A stretch of DNA of 64,000 nucleotides from Siphonodentalium dalli (lineage: Eukaryota; Mollusca; Scaphopoda; Gadilida; Siphonodentaliidae). Both the position numbers and the translations under genes were made by a program. The stretch is taken from contig CP136067.1 in NCBI GenBank assembly GCA_032622095.1, positions 50,009,899-50,073,898 of the forward strand. The letters run 5' to 3'. Positions 57,894-64,000 of the stretch are shown here, piece after piece. The notes below the pieces were generated by a model. That model was not told the DNA's origin and did no database searches. It was given only the letters and a program-made list of their open reading frames with translations. Position 1 is the stretch's first letter; every line of letters starts with the position of its first letter.

Positions 57894-59882
57894 GCAAATA
57901 ATCATTACTTGTCAAAGAGATGGGATTCTTCTAAATCTCTAGTACAAATAATAATTTCTAGATTTTGAATAGTCTAACTATAGATTCAATGTTCATTTTA
58001 TTTCTAGTTAGTTATACTTAAGAATGAAATGGTAGTTCAGATACATGTACCACCAAAAGGCAGATTTGCATGTTGTTTCAGTAAACTTGGTAACAACAAC
58101 GGCTGAATATTACTGTTTATCGAAATCACTAGATATGATTTAGATAATACATGTCAGCTCATTCGCTAACATTTATGGTAAAAGTAAATTTAAAATATCA
58201 GTTGTTAGTGGTGGAATATAATTTCTTTTAGATGAGTGAACTTTTATGTAACGGAGCAATACAAATTATAGTACCACTTAATCACATTTATGCATTTAAT
58301 ATCAATTCACAAGTTATAATAGTATTAATTCCCAGACTTAATTATTTTATAAATGACATTGTTTCTGTCGACCACCAGCATACTAAAGATGATTCTTAAT
58401 AACAGATTCAAGACTTTTAAAGTACACATCACATAAAGATGCATTCGGCCAAATATAATTGCTATTGTCAAATTAATTTTGAATAATTATTCAATACAAA
58501 TTACTTCTAATGTATTGCAAGTGTTATTCTTAATTAATAACTAGTACAATAGTTAATAACACTCATGATATTATTATTATTATACATTTATTGCATTGTT
58601 TTGAGGTTGACATTATACAGTTATCGCCCGCGATTGAGTGAGACACGGGGATTTGTCGCCGCTCGAGACCTGGAATGTCACCCTCGGGCCGCCCCGTGCC
58701 TCACGAAAACAAGGGTGATAACTGTTTTGTTATCTGACAAAGGAGTACACACGAACCTCCTTAATAGCAGGCATAAATGCGCGCATATATTCTTTAATCC
58801 AGTTCGAAAAGTTAATTTTATGTTGGAATCATCGCTATTTAGAAAATAAAACATTCATAATCTGGATCAATTAACAGACCCGTCATTCGCGCAGCTATTC
58901 TCCGGTCATTTTGCTGGTTGCATGGTGGAAATCGGTTCACGGAAAGAGGAGCAATTTCGAAGTTGAGTAGCCATACAGCGAAATGTTCGCTTTCGTTTCA
59001 AATTTTAATGGCCGTGAAGACGCCGACAGACGTGTTCATTTCCAGATTGCTAAAATGTGAAACTAACACGTTGTAGTGGTGCAAAAAGAATTTGACATAT
59101 GTCACAGATTGTGACGCAACATATGGGTATTCTCTGAAGTCTGAGGAATGTATTGAAGAAAAGAAATAGTCAATTGAGTGGCTATTTGATCAAGCACATA
59201 AACGTAGTTGTAACGTATGTACATCGTATGTGCAATTGTCTGCAGCAAATACCAACTGCATAATAATGTTTATCTATTTGTCCCACGGTCTTTATTTTTG
59301 ATATAAAAAGGTCCAATAGGAATATTACACCTTATAACATATATGTGTCTGTGATAACACCATTTATACATAGCGTGCTTTAATAGCAAATAAAAAACAC
59401 ACAATTATGCAAATTAGCAAACACCACAGTTCGCGGTTGTTATGAAACAATGGGGTTTATAAAAACAGTGTTTTTCGAAATTATCAGAGAGCTGTCAGAG
59501 AATCTCTGCGTGGTGAGTTCTTCGTAGTTCTATGTTTGCTGGTAACAGCTGAGCGGTCAATAACTGAGACAATGTTACCCTCGAGTGTAATATGGTGAAT
59601 TATCGCCAGCCAATCAGAAGAGAGGAAAATGGGATGAAGGATAACAAGAGGATTTATCAACCGGAGTGAATATTAACTTCCAATGTGAAACAATGAAACA
59701 AAATGTTTTATTATATGATCCACCAATAGTATCAAGCTCATTGGGCCTTACTGACACGTGTATATATGTACATGGATCCATCAAATGCACAACAATGTGA
59801 TTCAAGAAGTCAAAATTTAATAAACAGGATTTACAATTGCTATTAATAACTCATGACGTCGCTTGATCTTGTTATTAACCCG
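57894..59882. other. No convincing gene; AT-rich with one hairpin
   Basis: Only short open frames. A hairpin lies at 58618-58724, where CAGTTATCGCCC and GGGTGATAACTG enclose GTGAGACACGGGG and CCCCGTGCCTCAC. Confidence 0.45.
58618..58724. mobile_element. Hairpin MITE-like element, 107 bp
   Basis: Termini CAGTTATCGCCC and GGGTGATAACTG, inner arms GAGACACGGGG and CCCCGTGCCTC, GC-rich compared with its surroundings. No target duplication seen. Confidence 0.6.
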
Positions 59883-60444
59883 TATTTATCAGGGGGGGGG
59901 GTCGGAAAAAATGTTCAGGCACATATGCCATTTTTTCCCTTTCGATCATTTTTTGTACCCACCCACCCCCACCGCCAAATTTTTTTCCGTTTTCGGCAGT
60001 TTTTTTCGACCATTTTTTGACACCCACCCCCCCCTTTTAACACTAAAACAGAGATTTGCGGGGGGGAATTCACTGTAAACAGCTGTATATGAATTTCTGT
60101 GCATACTATTTATCATGGATGTTAATATGGACATGTAAATAGGAATGAGTCATTTTGAGGTCATTCGGCCAAAAAAACATGGCTGCCAGCGGCCATCTTG
60201 GATTTCAAAATTTGCAACAAATACAACACGATAACTGCCTGCAGTCAGTTTACCAGTTAGAATTACATTATTTTTCTCATTCAAAGTGGTTTTGAAGCCC
60301 AACTCATTGCCAAAACACTAAAAAAACAGCAGGATTTTTTTTTTTAGTTGCGGAAAAAATTGCTTGTTGGTGGCTTTGACCACCCACCCACTCCGGCATA
60401 CGTGCCGGAAATTTTTTTTCACCCCCCCCCCCCCCTGTATTTAT
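59883..60444. mobile_element. G-run/C-run terminal element, copy 2, with TATTTAT duplication
   Basis: The element proper is 59890-60437, beginning CAGGGGGGGGGGTCGG and ending in a long C run plus TG. TATTTAT flanks it directly at 59883-59889 and 60438-60444; if the boundary is moved one base, the duplication is the 8-bp GTATTTAT. CAGGG...CCCTG-like ends and a 7-8-bp duplication suggest a hAT-type element. Its interior matches the copy at 40205-40757. Confidence 0.82.
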
Positions 60445-60599
60445 AGGAAAATTCAGTAGATATCGCGATTTATCAATTCATTTTCCTTTTCATGCAGTAT
60501 GGGATTTTTATAAACAACTTTATGATCATAAAATAATCATTATTGTTATCCATCATTCATGTTTCAAGTAAATTCTGTTATTTTATTAGTTTATATATA

Positions 60600-61015
60600 T
60601 GCATATTTATGTTTGTTTGTAATCTCATATCCCGTAAGGGGTCGTATTTAGATAGAGTATGATTTTTCTCCCAGACCCCTGGACCGATTTCGATCAAATT
60701 TGGATTGGTGCTCGGGTGTACGCTGACGGATGTTATAACGGGTTAAGTTTTTCATAGTTTTTTTTTTTAAAGTGAATTAAATAAATAAAAAACAAATTAA
60801 ATTGAGCTCAATCTAAAAAAAAAAAAAAAAATTTAAATGTCATTTTTTTTAAATTTAATTGCTTGCTTTTTTTCTTCAAATCTAAATATTTAAACAATCG
60901 CGCACACAGGGTTCGCCGCTGGATAAGTGTTATGTCTAAGATCAAAATGTCCACATAGCGCACACAGGGAGTCTGTTTCAGCTAGTTAATAAAATTATAT
61001 TCTATTCTATTCTAC
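60600..61015. repeat. SINE/LINE-tail-like repeat with (ATTCT)n end
   Basis: Contains CCCCTGGACCGATTTCGATC, TTATAACGGGTTAAGTTTTT, long A/T runs, AAGATCAAAATGTCC and a TATTCTATTCTATTCTA tail. The same words (ACTGGACCGATTTC, TATAACGGCGTTACGTTTT, ATGATCAAAATGTCC) occur at about 22640-22865. No coding capacity. Confidence 0.65.
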
Positions 61016-61266
61016 CAGCCTCCTGGCATGAGACATGTACACGAACGGTCAGTGATATCCGGCCATTCCGAATTAAGCCCACGACCTTTCCGGTAAAATT
61101 CGACGTCAATGACATCCCCGCGTGCGTCAACTTCAATTGATCACCGACAACAATCCTCAGCAGCTTCATGCTGTGTCGGTCTTGTTCGGGACGATCGACG
61201 CATTATCGTACATCTCCCATCTCCCTCACGCTATCACATTATCACAATACCCACACGGCACAATCG

Positions 61267-62380
61267 TTTTCACGATTCTGCGACCAATTTCACGATTCTG
61301 CGGCTTGACAACCACGGTGGTACGGCAATTTAACGATTCTGCGACCTTATTATACGTGATATTTTATGACAAACTTAGATAAAGGGGCTTTTTGCAGCAT
61401 TTGGACGACAAAAGTGGGCTTCTTCTTGTTTTCGTTGTATAGAGTACACTTTGCATGTACACCAGGTTGACTCGCGGAATACATACAGGGATGAGATCTA
61501 TACATAAAATGAGTCACAATCGGCTCGGTCAAATCGGGACCATCAGATCAAACCGCGAACCAATCGCGAAAAGGCATTTCTTGTGTTACAAGGGGACATT
61601 AACAGTGCGAAAATTAACATACAACGTAAGCTTTGATAAGCATAAATGTAGGATTTGTCAAATGTGATGCCATAGAGACCAAGTCACATAAGAGATGTCC
61701 ACCTGTCGTTAACCGAGCATTCTGACATTTGAACATGACCAAATGTCCAACTTACCTGAACATCTTCCCTCTTAGTAAATCCAGTGGTTTTGTAATTTTT
61801 GAAAAGTTGACTTGGTGTAAACATTATTTATTTTTGTATCCTAGATTTATACAACAATTTACAAGATGATGTTCATATATATGATTAAGTATGGTAAGTC
61901 TGAGAGAGAAGAGGATTTGACATCAAGCACCAGGCGCTTATATGGAGCCATCTCATCAGAACAGAACAGTATATACGTAGTGGAAAGATAGAACTAGAGC
62001 TCGAGGGGTGTGAGACAAAAGATATGAAGAGGAAAACAGAGGAATGGATGAAGTAGAAGTAAAGGTAGAATTTAGGGAATGAAAAAGGAAACAAGACATA
62101 TAGACATTTTTTTTTTAAATGAGATGATCACTGCTCTGTATATATCAGTATGATTTATAAATTTAAAGTTAACATTTTTGATTTGTTGACTTGTTCATTT
62201 CTCAATATCCTGTAATGTGTGTATGGATCAGAGAATAACGTCCAAATTCAGTGAAAAATCCCCTTTATCTAAGTTTGTCATAAAATATCACGTATAATAA
62301 GGTCGTAGAGTCGTTAAACTGCCGTAGCACCGTGGTTGTCAAGCCGCAGAATCGTGAAATTGGTCGCAGAATCGTCAAAA
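61267..62380. mobile_element. Element with ~126-bp inverted terminal repeats
   Basis: 61267-61393 and 62255-62380 are inverse copies: ACGATTCTGCGACCAATTTC, CTTGACAACCACGGTG and CGTGATATTTTATGACAAAC on the plus strand appear inverted on the other side. The ~860-bp interior has no transposase and no recognised gene. Exact outer limits and target duplication were not resolved. Confidence 0.7.
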
Positions 62381-62993
62381 AGACACACAACGACACGATT
62401 ATTTACTGGTTTGTTGATACGGCACGAGTGGTAGCGCGGAATGGCAGGACGACTGATGCAGTTCTTTCAATCAGTGATTGCACAAATGCCGTACCAGTTA
62501 ACAAACATATTAACACACGTGTCGTTCTGTGTTCATTACGCGTCACCCCTACTAGAATCAGTGCATTAACAAATACAGGCTTACAAGGTTTATTTAGGGG
62601 TGCTTAATCGGATTGAGTACCTTTAAAGAAGTATTCAGTGATCACAGGAGACTATAGTTTATATGCGAAATCTATTTTGCATTCGATCTAGATAAAATAA
62701 CATGATTGTCGGTGGTGACCGGAAGACTGCAACACTCGTTAAAATAGAGCTTATGTAATCCATGTTACTATATATATAACACAACGGGCTGTTGGCCTCA
62801 TCTTCCCTGTAAAGTGTTTTATTATCAAATTTCGACACATAGATTCTATTTCTTTTTTAGTTTAGTTTCTCTATATTCCCAAATTGGCAGACGACACATT
62901 GCATTACCGAGGTTCCCAATGGGTGTACATCACAACATTCACCATTTGGGATCTTCAATTGGAGTCTATATCTCCAAGAGCAGATGAGGTCAT
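62381..62993. other. No convincing gene
   Basis: Includes a 91-codon plus-strand frame (62332-62607) overlapping the inverted repeat, without recognised motifs. The stretch at 62860-62990 is a diverged counterpart of the sequence between the hairpin MITEs at 37980-38166. Confidence 0.4.
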
Positions 62994-63056
62994 GCAGAAT
63001 GAGGTCACGGGAGGGTGAATTTGGCGATGGTAGCCCAATGTGGGGCCTCATTCTGC
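62994..63056. mobile_element. Small hairpin MITE, copy 3 (internally deleted)
   Basis: GCAGAATGAGGTCACGGGAG to GGGCCTCATTCTGC, followed by AAATGACAG. The inverse of that flank precedes copy 1 at 37881, which suggests the repeat unit extends beyond the hairpin. Confidence 0.65.
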
Positions 63057-64000
63057 AAATGACAGGCACACTAAACTCAGGCTTGCAACTGAGGCCTCCA
63101 TACGTGTACCAACCGTTGAGATTGCTCTATTACAATTTCGGAGAGAATAAATTATTGTGTTGTTATGATAACGGTCGATCTGTTCGCGTATTAGATATAT
63201 ACCCATGGCTAAATATTCTAGAATTGAAACAAAATCTGCAGACTGAGGTAGTCATTGAAATCAGGAGCACTTAAAATATGCAAATTTGTGTATCTTTCTC
63301 TAGAAAAATACTTTTAGAATAATTTTACGCCCTACTTGTTCACTCCACTATATACATAACAGCCTTAAGTGTTAGTCTTTTTTCATAAAAATTCAAATAC
63401 AGATAATAAATTGAATTTGGAAATATTGTATCCGGTCAAAACGTATCGCCTAATTGCAACAACAGTTGGAAATTTTTCAGACCAAAAATAGGTTGAGATG
63501 ATTCTAACAGTTTAATTTTCGAACTAATGTAAGTGTCAAATATTCTCCTACTTACAGACACAAGTTGAGACTCAAATGACACTCAGTTCGCCTCCGTGAT
63601 ATATTCTGGGAAAGAGTGGTTGATATGTACGATATAGAGGGATGTGAGTTTCTAGCTTCTCTCTCCGAGGAGTCCCTTACATCTCTCTTCCTAGGAAATG
63701 TAAACATTTTGGAACGAACAAATACTCTGCCTAATGTCGGACACCTCACCGTCGACACTGTCGTCTTCCTTCTTCATGCCTGCAACATTGTGAAGGGAAT
63801 TCGGAAATACTGACTTTATTGAACATGCTACCGGATGTTCGATTGTGTCCACAACAAGGCTACAGCCAGACACCGTGTCTAGGTCTATTAAAGATTGTAT
63901 ATTCCCCAATTTAGGCGGGGTGTACATATGTATATTTTTTTGTTCTCAATTGTATGTATTTTGTTTAATATAATGTTGATATAATCTATCCATAGAGGAG
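63057..64000. other. No convincing gene
   Basis: Two 65-96-codon plus-strand frames (62984-63274 and 63616-63813) have no secure family. The second resembles the C-terminal tail seen in some LINEs but is too short to call. An AACAGTTGGAAATTTT stretch with AAAATAGGTTGA (about 63459-63495) belongs to the dispersed family noted elsewhere. Confidence 0.4.

Noticed and set aside
63616-63813. 65-codon frame near the right edge as a LINE C-terminal tail
   Set aside because: The resemblance is only general (hydrophobic FL/SLFLG wording), too weak to call without an alignment.

Overview
The window looks like intergenic, repeat-dominated nuclear DNA of a metazoan, probably a marine invertebrate. It is AT-rich, has eukaryotic TATA boxes and AATAAA signals, carries decayed non-LTR retrotransposons, and is packed with non-autonomous DNA transposons, minisatellites and foldback elements. 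There is no operon structure and no rRNA, tRNA or CRISPR array that I could support. A mollusc or other lophotrochozoan is a guess, not a demonstration.

Centrepiece (28.1-36.7 kb): an 8,601-bp element that is one giant palindrome. Its outermost bases read 5'-AG...CT-3', and a directly repeated 6-bp target duplication (AAGACA) flanks it at 28103-28108 and 36710-36715. Those are the hallmarks of Maverick/Polinton elements. Each arm (about 4.25 kb) carries one intact, intronless gene for the same protein: a C2H2 zinc finger, a long glutamine-rich tract, and an A32/FtsK-HerA-like packaging ATPase with a C2HC finger and an acidic tail. The genes are divergent and each has its own TATA box and polyadenylation signal. 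No integrase or DNA polymerase gene is visible. The palindrome axis falls in a mini-hairpin of a small TA-flanked MITE. A simpler copy of that MITE lies at 13148-13313 and shows that the central copy is a folded-back dimer of one half.

Layout. 0.2-1.7 kb: a 42-bp minisatellite with a 250-bp higher-order repeat. 2.1-6 kb: a foldback repeat, then a four-copy tandem array of a ~0.9-kb unit. 7.35-7.86 kb: an intact single-exon Bcl-2-like gene, the only plausible cellular-type gene. 7.9-9.9 kb: GC-rich trinucleotide clusters and two copies of a minisatellite-bearing element. 11-26 kb: a mosaic of MITEs (piggyBac-like TTAA elements, an 872-bp hAT-like element with an 8-bp duplication, a TA-MITE) and LINE fragments. 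26.3-28.1 kb: a decayed minus-strand LINE that abuts the palindromic element. 37-47 kb: hairpin MITEs, a LINE ORF1-like relic, a LINE endonuclease/RT relic broken by MITEs, and a 547-bp foldback element. 47.5-53.2 kb: two ~2-kb direct repeats flanking a broken MULE transposase split by a TTAA MITE. 53.6-57.2 kb: a plus-strand LINE relic split by another repeat, then a 27-bp minisatellite. 57.9-64 kb: mostly non-coding with several further non-autonomous elements.

Beyond the shared ATPase gene of the two arms and the Bcl-2-like gene, I see no genes likely to be functional. The rest is best read as layered transposon insertions, many with target duplications still legible.
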